A program made the position numbers and the translations under genes. Below the pieces are notes generated by a model. That model was not told the DNA's origin, made no database searches, and was given only the letters and a program-made list of their open reading frames with translations. This document shows positions 33,749 to 42,782 of a stretch of DNA of 64,000 nt, piece by piece. Source of the DNA: UBA5336 sp039818165. GTDB taxonomy: Bacteria > Pseudomonadota > Alphaproteobacteria > Caulobacterales > Hyphomonadaceae. The stretch lies in contig JBCBUL010000001.1 in assembly GCA_039818165.1 (NCBI GenBank), positions 1-64,000 of the forward strand, in the 5' to 3' direction. Each line of letters begins with the position of its first letter. Position 1 is the stretch's first letter.

Positions 33749-34458
33749 GGCAGGTCGGGCAGGTCCTTGGCCCGGTCAGCGTCCAGATAACGGGCAGCTG
33801 TGGGCTTCAGGGCGCTATCAAGCTCGATCAAGAGCGGGTTGCCCGTCGGGATTTCCACGCCGGTGATCGTTTCATCGGGCACTTGAAACAGGTGTTTCAC
33901 CAGGGCGCGCAGGGAATTGCCGTGGGCGGCGATGATCGTATGGGTGCCGCCAGTGAGGACCGGCGCGATTTCCGCCTCCCAATGGGGCAAAACGCGCTCC
34001 AGTGTGAGCTTCAGACTTTCAGCGGCAGGGACTTCAATTCCCTCATAGCGGGGGTCACCGGAAAGGTCCCATTCGCTTCCGGCCTCCATGGCAGGCGGTG
34101 GCACGTCATAGCTGCGACGCCAGATATGCACCTGATCATCGCCGTGCTTGTCGCGCGTCTCTTGCTTGTCGAGGCCGGTCAGCCCGCCATAGTGACGCTC
34201 ATTCAGGCGCCAGTGTTTTTCAACTGGCAGCCAGGCCCGGTCCATTGCGGTCAAAGTCAGCCAAAGCGTGCGAATGGCGCGGGTTTGCACACTTGAATAA
34301 GCCTGGCGAAAATCGATCCCCTCTGCCTTGAGAAGCTCACCAGCGCGGCGTGCTTCCGCTTCACCTTTCTCTGTGAGATCGGCATCCCACCAGCCGGTGA
34401 ACCGGTTTTCGAGGTTCCATTGGCTTTGGCCGTGGCGGATCAAGGCGAGGCTGGGCAT
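33745..34458 (-). CDS. gpmA: 2,3-bisphosphoglycerate-dependent phosphoglycerate mutase
   Basis: GpmA interconverts 3- and 2-phosphoglycerate in glycolysis through a phosphohistidine. The 237-residue product has the RHGQSQWNLENRFTGWWDAD signature with the nucleophilic His near residue 9, RHYGGLTGLDKQET, the acid-base region, and the second His in IIAAHGNSLRAL. Length matches the dimeric dPGM enzymes. It is the first gene of a minus-strand operon, overlapping the deaminase gene by four bases. Central carbon metabolism places it in constant expression; no special control is seen. Confidence 0.95.
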   Translation of the reverse strand: MPSLALIRHGQSQWNLENRFTGWWDADLTEKGEAEARRAGELLKAEGIDFRQAYSSVQTRAIRTLWLTLTAMDRAWLPVEKHWRLNERHYGGLTGLDKQETRDKHGDDQVHIWRRSYDVPPPAMEAGSEWDLSGDPRYEGIEVPAAESLKLTLERVLPHWEAEIAPVLTGGTHTIIAAHGNSLRALVKHLFQVPDETITGVEIPTGNPLLIELDSALKPTAARYLDADRAKDLPDLP

Positions 34459-34516
34459 GGGCGGGGGTCCTCAAGTCTGTACAATCGGGGTCAGTTCTCC
34501 CGCTTTTAAGCAATAA

Positions 34517-35083
34517 TCAAGCCTCTGCGAGGGGGAGAAGCGGCTCCAGCGCTGCGGCAATCGGCTCGGCAAGCGCTGCAGGGATGGTTGAGCCCGCGGG
34601 CAGACCGTTTTCATCATATCCGACGATCCATCCGCCTTCCGGCGTCAGAAAGTCATCCATCAACAGATCAAACGTGCGGCTTGCGGCGCGGCTGGTCAGA
34701 ATCGCGTCTTCGCCCGCAGCCGTCGTTAGCGTGATGAGGCGCAGCCGCAACTCATCGCAAACCGACCGCAAGCTGCGCGTGGGCGAGGAGGGCAGATCTG
34801 CTTCCATGGCCGTTTCCGCCGCTGTATCAGCACGCGCGCGCAAAGCCATCGCCACGTCCGCGTCAAACCCCACGGCAGGGGCGAGCGCGAATAGTTTTGC
34901 AATTGCGCGCTGGGCGGCAACATCGCCGGACTTGGGATCGTCGCCCGGCCTGTGGTTGAGCTCAAGAGCCGCCAACACGCCGCCATCGCGCAGGAACCCG
35001 ACCTCAGCCCAAAGCGGAAGGGCGCATTGGCCCAGCCAGTGCTGCGCCTCCCTTGCCCGTCGCTGCAAAGCCTTTATGGACAT
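34517..35083 (-). CDS. Short AGE-family-like hypothetical protein
   Basis: The 188-residue protein resembles part of the N-acylglucosamine 2-epimerase (AGE) barrel family: a start helix, then LPLWAEVGFLRDGGVLAALE, AIAKLFALAPAVGF, and a later GGWIVGYDENGLPAGSTIPA. Full AGE enzymes are about 390 residues with a complete helical barrel, so this is a roughly half-length relative and probably not a functional epimerase by itself. ATG 35083 is used; a TTG eight codons earlier is possible. It stands next to gpmA on the same strand with a 58-base gap. Homology is weak and judged by eye. Confidence 0.6.
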   Translation of the reverse strand: MSIKALQRRAREAQHWLGQCALPLWAEVGFLRDGGVLAALELNHRPGDDPKSGDVAAQRAIAKLFALAPAVGFDADVAMALRARADTAAETAMEADLPSSPTRSLRSVCDELRLRLITLTTAAGEDAILTSRAASRTFDLLMDDFLTPEGGWIVGYDENGLPAGSTIPAALAEPIAAALEPLLPLAEA

Positions 35084-35176
35084 TCCCGGTAGCTGCCTTT
35101 CCAAATCTCAAGGTATGGGCGTAGTTCACGTCGAACGTCTTTGCCAGCCTGCCGCGCGGACTGATTGGGGGAGCCC

Positions 35177-35779
35177 ATGGGCGACAAGATCTTCTATCCA
35201 TTCATCTTCCTGCTGGCAGCGGGTCTTGTGGCGCTCGCCCTGTCCCCGCAGATCAACGCCCTGCCCACCGGTCCGGTAAGCGTGGGGGACCAGAATTACA
35301 ATCGCGTCTCCGTTGCCGATCTGGAACTCAATCGAATGAAAGCGGGCGGCGACGCTGACGTTATTCTGCAGCGAAATGGTGTGACCGAAGCCAATCTCGA
35401 AATTGTCACTACGGCAGGCGTCCTGTCTCCCGATCCCCGTCTCGGCCCGCATTTCGAGCTCTCAGCAGATATTGAAGTGCAATTCTCCGGCTTTGAGGTC
35501 GAAGTGATCGTCACGGCCAAGCCCGGCGAAAGCCGCGGTGCCACGCAGATGCAGGTGAACTACTCCACGGGCCGCGATGGCGAGTCTGGCTGGCAAGTGT
35601 TCAACCTCCAGCGTGACTGGGACACGTTCAGCTTTACCTATCGCGTGCCCGTCAAATCGGGGGAAAATGCGCTCGATTACCTAGCCATCCGCCCGGTAAC
35701 GCCCGACAAGACGCGCTCGTTGCTGATAGACCGGGTCGAATTTGTTCGCGGTGCGCGCTGGGCCGTCCAGGAAGGCTGA
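35177..35779 (+). CDS. Membrane-anchored hypothetical protein
   Basis: The 200-residue product has one N-terminal helix (KIFYPFIFLLAAGLVALALS) and an external beta-rich domain (FELSADIEVQFSGFEVEVIV, WDTFSFTYRVPVKSGENALD, DYLAIRPV). The domain pattern recalls carbohydrate-binding or jelly-roll folds, which is only a guess. GGGGGAG precedes ATG 35177. Its stop overlaps the methyltransferase start by one base, so the two are co-transcribed. I do not recognise the family. Confidence 0.72.
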   Translation: MGDKIFYPFIFLLAAGLVALALSPQINALPTGPVSVGDQNYNRVSVADLELNRMKAGGDADVILQRNGVTEANLEIVTTAGVLSPDPRLGPHFELSADIEVQFSGFEVEVIVTAKPGESRGATQMQVNYSTGRDGESGWQVFNLQRDWDTFSFTYRVPVKSGENALDYLAIRPVTPDKTRSLLIDRVEFVRGARWAVQEG

Positions 35780-36576
35780 TGGCGCCCCTTCCAATTGATG
35801 ATCCCGGCGACCCCAGAATTGCGCCTTATGTCTCCATTCGCGAACGAGACCTGACGGGGCGCGGCGACTATTTCATCGTCGAAGGCAAGGTCACGCTGGA
35901 GACGCTTGTTCGGCGCTCGCGGTTTAAGCTCGAAAGCGTATTCATCGCCGAGCACAGGCTGCCTGCCGTGGCCGATATCCTCGCGCACCTCGACGACGCG
36001 GTGCCTGTCTACACCGCCCCCGCGGCGATTTTTGATGCGATTGCCGGGTTTCCCGTTCATCGCGGAATCCTGGCGTGCGGGCGAAAGGGTGCGTCCCTCG
36101 AACTTTCCCATTTCGAGAAGGCGAGACGCCTTCTGGTGGCTATTGGCCTTTCGAACCACGACAATGTCGGCGCGCTTTTTAGAAATGCAGCGGCGTTCGG
36201 TGTCGATGGCATCATACTCGATCGAGAAAGCTGCGATCCACTTTATCGCAAGTCGATCCGTGTTTCGGCGGGGGCCGCGCTGTGGTTTCCATTTGTCCAT
36301 GGCCCGGATGTGGCTGAAATCCTCACCAGCCTCTCGCAAAGTGGCCATGCCCTCTGGGCGCTCACCCCGCGCCGCGCGGCAACCAGTCTTTGGGACGCAC
36401 CGACGCCGAGCCGACTTGCCATGCTCGTCGGCGCGGAAGGGCCCGGCTTGCCGGACGCTGTGATTGCGGCCTGCCAGCCGGTGCGTATTCCCATGACCGA
36501 AGGCTTTGATAGCGTAAATGTCGCCACAGCTGCGGCCATCGCTCTGGCGCAAACCTTTTCGCCGCCTGAAAGCTAA
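35779..36576 (+). CDS. SpoU/TrmH-family RNA 2-O-methyltransferase
   Basis: This 265-residue SPOUT enzyme methylates the ribose of a tRNA or rRNA base with S-adenosylmethionine. The N-terminal half is a substrate-binding domain (RERDLTGRGDYFIVEGKVTL). The knotted catalytic half shows IGLSNHDNVGALFRNAAAFG with the conserved Asn and Arg, LVGAEGPGLPD, and VRIPMTEGFDSVNVATAAAI near the C-terminus. Length and motif order match TrmH/RlmB-type proteins. It is coupled to the membrane-anchored gene before it. The target nucleotide is unknown. Confidence 0.88.
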   Translation: MAPLPIDDPGDPRIAPYVSIRERDLTGRGDYFIVEGKVTLETLVRRSRFKLESVFIAEHRLPAVADILAHLDDAVPVYTAPAAIFDAIAGFPVHRGILACGRKGASLELSHFEKARRLLVAIGLSNHDNVGALFRNAAAFGVDGIILDRESCDPLYRKSIRVSAGAALWFPFVHGPDVAEILTSLSQSGHALWALTPRRAATSLWDAPTPSRLAMLVGAEGPGLPDAVIAACQPVRIPMTEGFDSVNVATAAAIALAQTFSPPES

Positions 36577-36615
36577 GGCGAATGTGCCGCATCTGACACG
36601 AAAGTGAGCAAGGTG

Positions 36616-36643
36616 GTTGAGGCGCGCGAATCTCTCACCATAT
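36616..36643 (+). promoter_or_regulatory. Possible sigma-32 (RpoH) promoter before dnaK
   Basis: GTTGAGG, then about 15 bases, then CCATAT resembles the alphaproteobacterial heat-shock promoter (CTTGA-like -35 and CCATNT-like -10). It lies 134 bases before the dnaK start, leaving a long 5-prime leader. The match is imperfect and not confirmed by any other evidence. Confidence 0.35.
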
Positions 36644-36777
36644 CGCAGTCCGGAGCCCGGCAGCACGCTGTTCGGGCCTGACAATCATTCCCCATGGCGC
36701 CGCCATCATCCGGTGCTGCATCTGCAGGCCAAGACAAGAAGGTGTCGGCGGCGGCCGACGAGAGAGAGGATATACTT

Positions 36778-38691
36778 ATGGGAAAGATCATCGGCATTGA
36801 CCTCGGAACCACCAACTCCTGCGTCGCAGTGATGGAAGGCGGCGACCCGAAGGTTATCGAAAACTCCGAAGGTGCGCGCACGACACCGTCCGTGGTTGCC
36901 TTTACCGAAGGGGGCGAACGCCTCATTGGCATGCCAGCCCGCCGCCAGGCCGTCACTAACCCCGATTTCACCTTCTACGCCATCAAACGCCTGATTGGGC
37001 GCACATTTGATGATCCAACGGTCAAGAAAGACATTGAAGTCTCCCCTTTTGACATTGTGAAGGGTCCGAACGGCGCAGCCTGGGTGAAGGGTCGTGACAA
37101 GGATTACGCGCCCCAGGAAATCTCCGCCTTCGTGCTGACCAAGATGAAAGAGACCGCCGAGGCTTATCTCGGTGAAGCGGTCACCGAAGCCATCATCACC
37201 GTGCCGGCTTACTTCTCCGATAGCCAGCGCCAGGCCACGTAGGATGCTGGCAAGATCGCCGGTCTTGAAGTGCGCCGGATCATCAACGAGCCGACTGCGG
37301 CCGCCCTCGCCTATGGCATGGACAAGGCCGGCGACGGCAAGACCATCGCTGTTTACGACCTCGGCGGCGGTACATTCGACGTGTCGATCCTCGAAATCGG
37401 CGACGGCGTTTTCGAAGTGTTGTCGACCAATGGCGACACCTTCCTCGGCGGGGAGGACTTTGACCTCCGCATCGTCGACTACCTCGCCGAAGAGTTCAAA
37501 AAGGATCAGGGCATCGACCTGAAATCCGACAAGCTCGCGCTGCAGCGCCTGAAGGAAGAGGCTGAGAAGGCGAAAAAAGAGCTCAGCTCTGCCTCGTCCT
37601 ACGAGGTCAACCTGCCCTTCATCACGGCGGATGCGTCTGGCCCGAAACACCTCAACATCAAGCTGTCTCGCGCGAAGTTCGAGAGCCTCGTGGAAGACCT
37701 CGTCAAGCGCACCATTGAGCCGTGCCGCAAGGCGTTGTCCGACGCTGGCAAATCCGCCAGCCAGATCGATGAAGTGGTGCTTGTTGGCGGCATGACGCGC
37801 ATGCCGGCGGTCCAGGCTGCCGTGAAGGATTTCTTCGGCAAGGAGCCCCACAAGGGCGTGAACCCCGATGAAGTGGTTGCCATTGGCGCGGCCATCCAGG
37901 GCGGCGTTCTGCAAGGGGATGTGAAGGACGTGGTCCTGCTCGACGTGACCCCGCTCTCGCTAGGCATTGAGACGTTGGGCGGCGTGTTTACACGCCTGAT
38001 CGATCGCAACACGACGATCCCGACCGAGAAGTCGCAGATTTTCTCCACCGCCGAAGATAATCAGAACGCCGTGACCATTGCGGTCTTCCAGGGCGAGCGC
38101 GAAATGGCCCAGGACAACAAGCTGCTCGGTCGGTTCAATCTGGAAGGCATTGCGCCCGCACCGCGCGGCATGCCCCAGATCGAGGTCAGCTTTGACATCG
38201 ACGCCAACGGCATCGTGAACGTCCAGGCCAAGGACAAGGCGACCGGCAAGGAGCAAAGGATCACCATCCAGGCCGATGGCGGACTGTCGGAGGAAGACAT
38301 CAAGAACATGATGGCCGATGCCGAAGCCAATGCCGAGGCCGACAAGCAGCGCCGCGAACTGGTCGACGCCAAGAACAATGCCGAAGCCCTGGCCCACCAG
38401 ACTGAAAAGCAGCTTGAAGAGCATGGCGACAAGGTTTCAGCCGAAGTGAAGTCTGAGATCGAAGCAGCCGTCAAAGAGCTGAAAGAGGCTGCCGAAGGCG
38501 ACAATGCTGAAGCGATCACAGAGAAGCACCAGGCATTGATGGCCGCCGCCATGAAGCTGGGCGAAGCCATCTACGCCCAGCAGCAGGAAGAAGCCGCCCA
38601 TGCGGATGCAGCGTCTGACGCCGCCGGCGATGCCGACGTGGTCGACGCTGAATTCGAAGAAGTCGACGGCGACGAGAAAAAGTCCGCCTAG
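36778..38691 (+). pseudogene. dnaK: DnaK (Hsp70 chaperone) with in-frame amber codon
   Basis: The frame from ATG 36778 encodes the whole of DnaK, 637 residues: the ATPase domain (KIIGIDLGTTNSCVAVMEGG; TVPAYFSDSQRQAT; YDLGGGTFDVSIL; VVLVGGMTRMPAVQ), the substrate-binding domain (VTPLSLGIETLGG) and an acidic C-terminus ending EEVDGDEKKSA. At codon 155 (37240-37242) it reads TAG where homologues have lysine (QRQATKDAGKIAG), so AAG has become TAG by one base. The frame then continues intact to the normal stop. As read, translation gives only a 154-residue fragment. dnaJ does not follow. Sequencing error, a real lesion or suppression are the choices. Confidence 0.9.
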
Positions 38692-38716
38692 GCGCCAACC
38701 TGTTCGATCAATTCAG

Positions 38717-38750
38717 AGCCGCCTATGGAGCGATCCGTGGGCGGCTTTTT
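38717..38750 (+). terminator. Rho-independent terminator after dnaK
   Basis: The stem AGCCGCC / GGCGGCT encloses a 16-base loop and is followed by a run of Ts (TTTTTG). It ends 26 bases after the dnaK stop and is also close to the end of the convergent TIR gene. Confidence 0.8.
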
Positions 38751-38760
38751 GTCTGGCGAT

Positions 38761-40641
38761 CTACTCGCAAAGCGGCGGTGTGCGCTCGGCGTCGCCGCGG
38801 TCAATGGAGATGTCTTCGCGGATCAGGTTCAGGATGGGCAGGATGGGCTCGGCAAAACCCACCCGCCCATCGGCACTGAGGCGGTTTGCGTCCACGCCCT
38901 GGTGGATGCCGACGACCTTGCGGCTGTCCAGATCAAACACCGGCGCCCCAAATGCGCCTTTCAGTGTAGCATGGCGGTAGGTGACGCCTTCACTGCCGGC
39001 CACGTCGAGGCCGCTTGTTACGAGAAGGGTTAGCACCTCGCTCTCATTTGCGTCTGTTGCCAGTCCGTCAATCCCGAACAGAGCAAAACGAGCGCCATCA
39101 GATTGGCCCCATGGGTCGCGCTCGCAATCAATATCGCCGGTTTGGAGTGGCCGGGCGCCGAAAGGCACTTCGCCTTCAATTCTATGGAGAAAAAACACTG
39201 GTTCTGCGGAAAGCTCTATAGGTGTTCGCCAATCAGGCTTTGAGGTCAGAGTAAGGGTTCTGGCGTCTTTAAGAGTCGGAAACGTGGTTACAATAGGCGC
39301 TAGCGGGTCCCCTGATGCATCCGCATCAGCTGCTCCCTCGGGCATTAAGTCTTCTGGTGAAAGTGCCGACTGAGGAATAATTTCGTGTGCAACACCTTCA
39401 TCGTCCAAGTTAGCAGCAGGCGGTGGCGAGGGCAGGCTTGGGACGCGATCAGAAACGTAGCTTTGAGGGATAACGCCAGGCGGCGGGCCATCGCTAAGCA
39501 TGGCGGCGCGGGAGAATTGCTGGCCCTCGAATGCCCTTGCACCTTCAGCGCCCATGGCATCGGTCGCGGCCAGAAAAGCGTTCAGCTGGCGATCCTCCTC
39601 AAGAAGCTCCTCCTCCGACCGGAACCGCGGCGTCAGCACATAGGGCGTGCCAGCCCAGTCGGGATGCACCATCGCCCCGTCGATCAGGATGCCCGTCACG
39701 ATCTGGCGGCCCTGCTGCAATCGCACGACGGCGCCAGCATAGTTAGCCGCCACTGGGAACCAGCCGCCCTTGGTCTCGAACGGTGCACGGCCTGTCGAGG
39801 GCGCGCGCAGGGCAATGTCAGAAGACAGCCGGATCAGGGCGCCCTCCAATTGTTCATTCGTCTCCACGGCGGTTTGGTAGGCTTCCTGGGCGAACGCTTT
39901 TGCGTCTTCGGCTTCCTGCCATTGCAGCCCGGAGAATCCTGCCAATCCGGCCATGGCGACGGCGACAGCGGAGACGCCGAACAAGAGGCCCCGGCGCCGG
40001 TTTCGTGCGGCGCGGTCAGCCGCATCGGCGGCGGCTTTGCTCGAGGCGATGAAATCCATCTGGTCGTCGGAGACGTCCGGCGCGCCATGCGGCCGGCTCG
40101 CAATCCAGGTCGCTGCGGCGTCCAACTCTTCTCCGCGCAGCAGGAGCGCTTCGGTTCGCCCGCGATTGTCCCAGCGCCGGGCCAGGGCGCCGAGCCGCGT
40201 ATGTTCGCGGATCCACTGATGGTCCACACGCAGGGCCGAAGACAGATCCTTCAGACCGGACGCAAAGGATTTGTCGCCGTCGAAGAACACATAGTTGAGC
40301 TGGGACAGCTCCTTCGGCACCTGTCCGTCGGGCACCGGGCGCCACACCACCGGGAGCAGGCGCTTGTTCAAGCGCAGCGTCTGTGTGACTTCCCAACTGC
40401 AATGCTCCGATGTCAGGCTGTCCGGCGACAGTACATAGACCACCGTGTCTGCGCTCTCGATCAGTCCGCCCAGGCGCTGCTCCCAGGGCTCGCCGGGTGC
40501 AATGTCTTCCTGGTCGATGAAGGCTTCAAACCCGCAGGCCTGCAGCGCGTTGACCAGTTCCAGCGCAAACGCCGTGTCCGCCCGCGAGTAGGACAGAAAC
40601 ACCTTGATGGGATCGGTCTCGCTTCCTGAATCGTAGGCCAT
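38761..40641 (-). CDS. TIR-domain membrane protein with degenerate trypsin-like C-terminus
   Basis: The 626-residue protein has three parts. Residues about 11-140 are a TIR domain (IKVFLSYSRADTAFALELVN, FIDQEDIAPGEPWEQRL, SPDSLTSEHCSWEV), in which Glu84 corresponds to the catalytic glutamate of NAD-cleaving TIRs. A linker typical of bacterial TIR-STAND proteins (REHTRLGALARRWDNRGRTE) follows, then one membrane helix at about 218-238. Residues about 290-620 resemble a trypsin-like domain (GILIDGAMVHPDWAG; GAFGAPVFDLDSRKVVGIH), but GAFGAP replaces the active Ser of GxSGGP and no LTAxH motif is seen. So it looks like a signal or defence sensor with a dead protease fold. ATG 40641 follows GGGGA. 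No partner gene is evident. Confidence 0.78.
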   Translation of the reverse strand: MAYDSGSETDPIKVFLSYSRADTAFALELVNALQACGFEAFIDQEDIAPGEPWEQRLGGLIESADTVVYVLSPDSLTSEHCSWEVTQTLRLNKRLLPVVWRPVPDGQVPKELSQLNYVFFDGDKSFASGLKDLSSALRVDHQWIREHTRLGALARRWDNRGRTEALLLRGEELDAAATWIASRPHGAPDVSDDQMDFIASSKAAADAADRAARNRRRGLLFGVSAVAVAMAGLAGFSGLQWQEAEDAKAFAQEAYQTAVETNEQLEGALIRLSSDIALRAPSTGRAPFETKGGWFPVAANYAGAVVRLQQGRQIVTGILIDGAMVHPDWAGTPYVLTPRFRSEEELLEEDRQLNAFLAATDAMGAEGARAFEGQQFSRAAMLSDGPPPGVIPQSYVSDRVPSLPSPPPAANLDDEGVAHEIIPQSALSPEDLMPEGAADADASGDPLAPIVTTFPTLKDARTLTLTSKPDWRTPIELSAEPVFFLHRIEGEVPFGARPLQTGDIDCERDPWGQSDGARFALFGIDGLATDANESEVLTLLVTSGLDVAGSEGVTYRHATLKGAFGAPVFDLDSRKVVGIHQGVDANRLSADGRVGFAEPILPILNLIREDISIDRGDAERTPPLCE

Positions 40642-40823
40642 GGCTTGTTTCCCCGATCGTGGGTGCACAGTAAGCCTTGGGCGTGTTTTGGGGAAGGCCC
40701 GTTCGGAATTGCCCGGCCGGGATGGAGCCGTCCAGAGGACGACATCAACCTGCCGCGTTCGGATTTCGATTTCACAGCGGCTTGCATCTGACTAAGGTAG
40801 CGCCAACAGAAAAGGAGGCGCCC

Positions 40824-41387
40824 ATGGCAAAACAACGCCCCATCCGCATCGAATTCGAACTCGATTCAGACGATCTAGAGTACTTCCGCGAACGTTTGCG
40901 GTCAGCTCAGGAGAAGTTTGGCACCGAGGACGAAGCCAGTATCATCGCGGGCGCCGAGGCGCTTGCAAACCGGACAACGGGGTCAAAGCTTCCAGAGTTC
41001 ATGGAAAATCGCCTGGACGTTTTGAGGCAGATGATTGCCATGCTTCGCGACGCTGACTGGCGCCTTGAAGGTGAAGACCGCAAGCATGTCCTCAACGCGC
41101 TCACTTATTTCGCAGACCCGGAGGACCTGATACCGGATGCCATCCCGGGCATCGGTCTTCTGGACGACGCCATCATGATCGACCTGGCGGCAAACGAACT
41201 CCGCCCGGAACTCGATGCGTTTGAAGAGTTCTGCGAGAACCGGGAAGAACTCGCTTCTGGCGCAGAGGACGCTGAGCCGCTCAACGTGGCGCGGGACCTG
41301 TTGCAAAACCGGATGCGCCGCCAACGTCGCCGCGCCGCCCGGCGCGACTCTGGACGTTCCTCCAGCTATACATTGTTCCGAGCCTAG
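40824..41387 (+). CDS. DUF1232 (YkvA-like) family protein
   Basis: The 187-residue protein carries a DUF1232 segment near residues 80-115 (ALTYFADPEDLIPDAIPGIG, then LLDDAIMIDLA), in which the conserved DLIPD..P..GLLDD pattern is clear. The N-terminal helix-rich half (FELDSDDLEYFRERLRSAQE) and the Arg-rich tail (RMRRQRRRAARRD) are extra, the tail possibly binding nucleic acid. AAGGAGG precedes ATG 40824, and the long upstream extension is not coding. Membership in DUF1232 is by motif; no biochemical role is established. It converges with the next gene, overlapping four bases. Confidence 0.8.
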   Translation: MAKQRPIRIEFELDSDDLEYFRERLRSAQEKFGTEDEASIIAGAEALANRTTGSKLPEFMENRLDVLRQMIAMLRDADWRLEGEDRKHVLNALTYFADPEDLIPDAIPGIGLLDDAIMIDLAANELRPELDAFEEFCENREELASGAEDAEPLNVARDLLQNRMRRQRRRAARRDSGRSSSYTLFRA

Positions 41388-41842
41388 AACCGCCGGATCA
41401 AATATACGCCTGCGCCCATGAAAACGACGCCGAGCAGGCGCAGGGGCGTAATTTCCCGCACCGTTTGGCCGAGCAGGCCGAAATGGTCGTAGAACAGGGC
41501 GGCGGTGAGCTGGCCCGCGATGAAGGCGCTGACATAGGTCGCCACGCCGATCTTGGGCACCGCGAAGGCTGCGAGGGTTACGACGACGGCCCCCATCAGG
41601 CCGCCCAGCCAGGCCCACCAGGGCGCGGCCTGGGCTGCCTGGACCACGTTCAGGCTGTTGCCAAAGGCGAGGTTCAGCGCCACCAGCGCCAGCCATCCAA
41701 CGCTGAATGAGATAAATGCGGCCTGCATGGGTCCGCCCATCGCGGCGGCCATGCGCCCGTTCACGACGCCCTGGGCCGCAATCATTGTGCCGGCCAGCAC
41801 CGCCATGATGACGATGGTATTTACCGCGCTCACATTCCCCAT
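41384..41842 (-). CDS. DMT-superfamily transporter, DUF606/YdcZ family
   Basis: The 152-residue protein has about five hydrophobic helices and the DUF606 features AGTMIAAQGVVNGRMAAAMG near the start, AAFISFSVGWLALVAL, the aromatic WWAWLGGLMGAVVVTLAAFA, and PKIGVATYVSAFIAGQLTAAL. These short membrane proteins belong to the drug/metabolite transporter superfamily and act as dimers. ATG 41842 is chosen because AGGAG lies at good spacing; ATG 41851 is too close to it. The gene overlaps the end of the DUF1232 gene. The substrate is unknown. Confidence 0.82.
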   Translation of the reverse strand: MGNVSAVNTIVIMAVLAGTMIAAQGVVNGRMAAAMGGPMQAAFISFSVGWLALVALNLAFGNSLNVVQAAQAAPWWAWLGGLMGAVVVTLAAFAVPKIGVATYVSAFIAGQLTAALFYDHFGLLGQTVREITPLRLLGVVFMGAGVYLIRRF

Positions 41843-41951
41843 CGCCCACATCTCCTGTCAGCAGGGCTCAACTAAGCCCCAGAAATCATCGTTTGTGGGG
41901 CTGGCTAGGCGGGCGTAAGGGCGGAGGCAAGCCGAAAAGGAGCGCTCGCCG

Positions 41952-42782
41952 ATGAACCGTGAAATTCCTTTCCATCAGGTCGACGCCTTCGCCATGGCGC
42001 CGTTCACCGGCAATCAGGCCTGTGTCATGCCGCTAGCGGAGGGCTTTCTGGATGACGAAACGCTCCAGAAGATCGCAGCCGAAAACAATGTCGCCGAGAC
42101 CGCCTTCATCGTTCCGGCCGGAGACGGCGTCTGGGAGCTGCGATGGTTCACGCCCGCGGTGGAAGTGCCGTTGTGTGGGCACGCCACGCTAGCGGCGGCG
42201 CATGTGCTCTTCGCTGAAGATGGCTTCGGAGGCGATGAAATCACCTTCCGCACGCGTCAGTCGGGCGATCTCAAGGTCAAACGCTTCACGGGTGGATACA
42301 CGATGGATTTTCCGGCGCCTGCCGTATTTGAGACCGAAGCGAGCGATGAGATCATCGCGGCGCTGGGCGCGACGCCGGTCAAGTGCTGGGGCGGTCCATT
42401 TTTCGCGGCGCAGTTTGCTTCCCGCGCTGAGATTGAAGCGCTCTCGCCCGATCCCAAGGCGTTGGCCGGACTGGGGGTGTCCGGCCATGAAGGCACTTGG
42501 GAGCGCGGCAATTTCGGCTGTTTTGCACTGGAGGGTGAACGCCAGCTTGTATCGCGATTCTTTGCGCCCGGCTCCGGCATCGATGAAGACCCGGCGACAG
42601 GAAGCTGGCATTGCATGCTGGCAGTGATTGCCAAGACTCTGACCGGTGACGCCACCCATGAGTGCTATCAGGCCTATCCTCGGCGCGGAGCCCGGATCGG
42701 TGTCGAAGTCTCTGGCGATCGCATTCTGCTGCGTGGGGACGCCGTTACCGTCATCCGTGGTGCATTCACTCTGCAGGCTTAG
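41952..42782 (+). CDS. PhzF-family isomerase/epimerase
   Basis: The 276-residue protein belongs to the PhzF family, whose founder isomerises a phenazine precursor; most members have unknown isomerase roles and are not tied to phenazines. Family blocks are FHQVDAFAMAPFTGNQACVM, AAENNVAETAFIVP with the catalytic Glu, LRWFTPAVEVPLCGHATLAA, and FAPGSGIDEDPATGSWHCML near the end. Length is normal. It converges with the EamA gene, overlapping 17 bases. No phenazine cluster is present, so function is only a family-level call. Confidence 0.9.
   Translation: MNREIPFHQVDAFAMAPFTGNQACVMPLAEGFLDDETLQKIAAENNVAETAFIVPAGDGVWELRWFTPAVEVPLCGHATLAAAHVLFAEDGFGGDEITFRTRQSGDLKVKRFTGGYTMDFPAPAVFETEASDEIIAALGATPVKCWGGPFFAAQFASRAEIEALSPDPKALAGLGVSGHEGTWERGNFGCFALEGERQLVSRFFAPGSGIDEDPATGSWHCMLAVIAKTLTGDATHECYQAYPRRGARIGVEVSGDRILLRGDAVTVIRGAFTLQA

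Noticed and set aside
36706..37914. 402-codon minus-strand frame across dnaK
   Set aside because: A shadow of the DnaK codons; no motifs and no ribosome site. The broken plus-strand frame is the true gene.
38761..39750. Active serine protease in the TIR protein
   Set aside because: The Ser of GxSGGP is replaced (GAFGAP) and no LTAxH motif is seen.
39385..40629. 414-codon open frame on the plus strand opposite the TIR gene
   Set aside because: It is antisense to a gene with clear TIR motifs; its own sequence has no family features and is low in normal composition.
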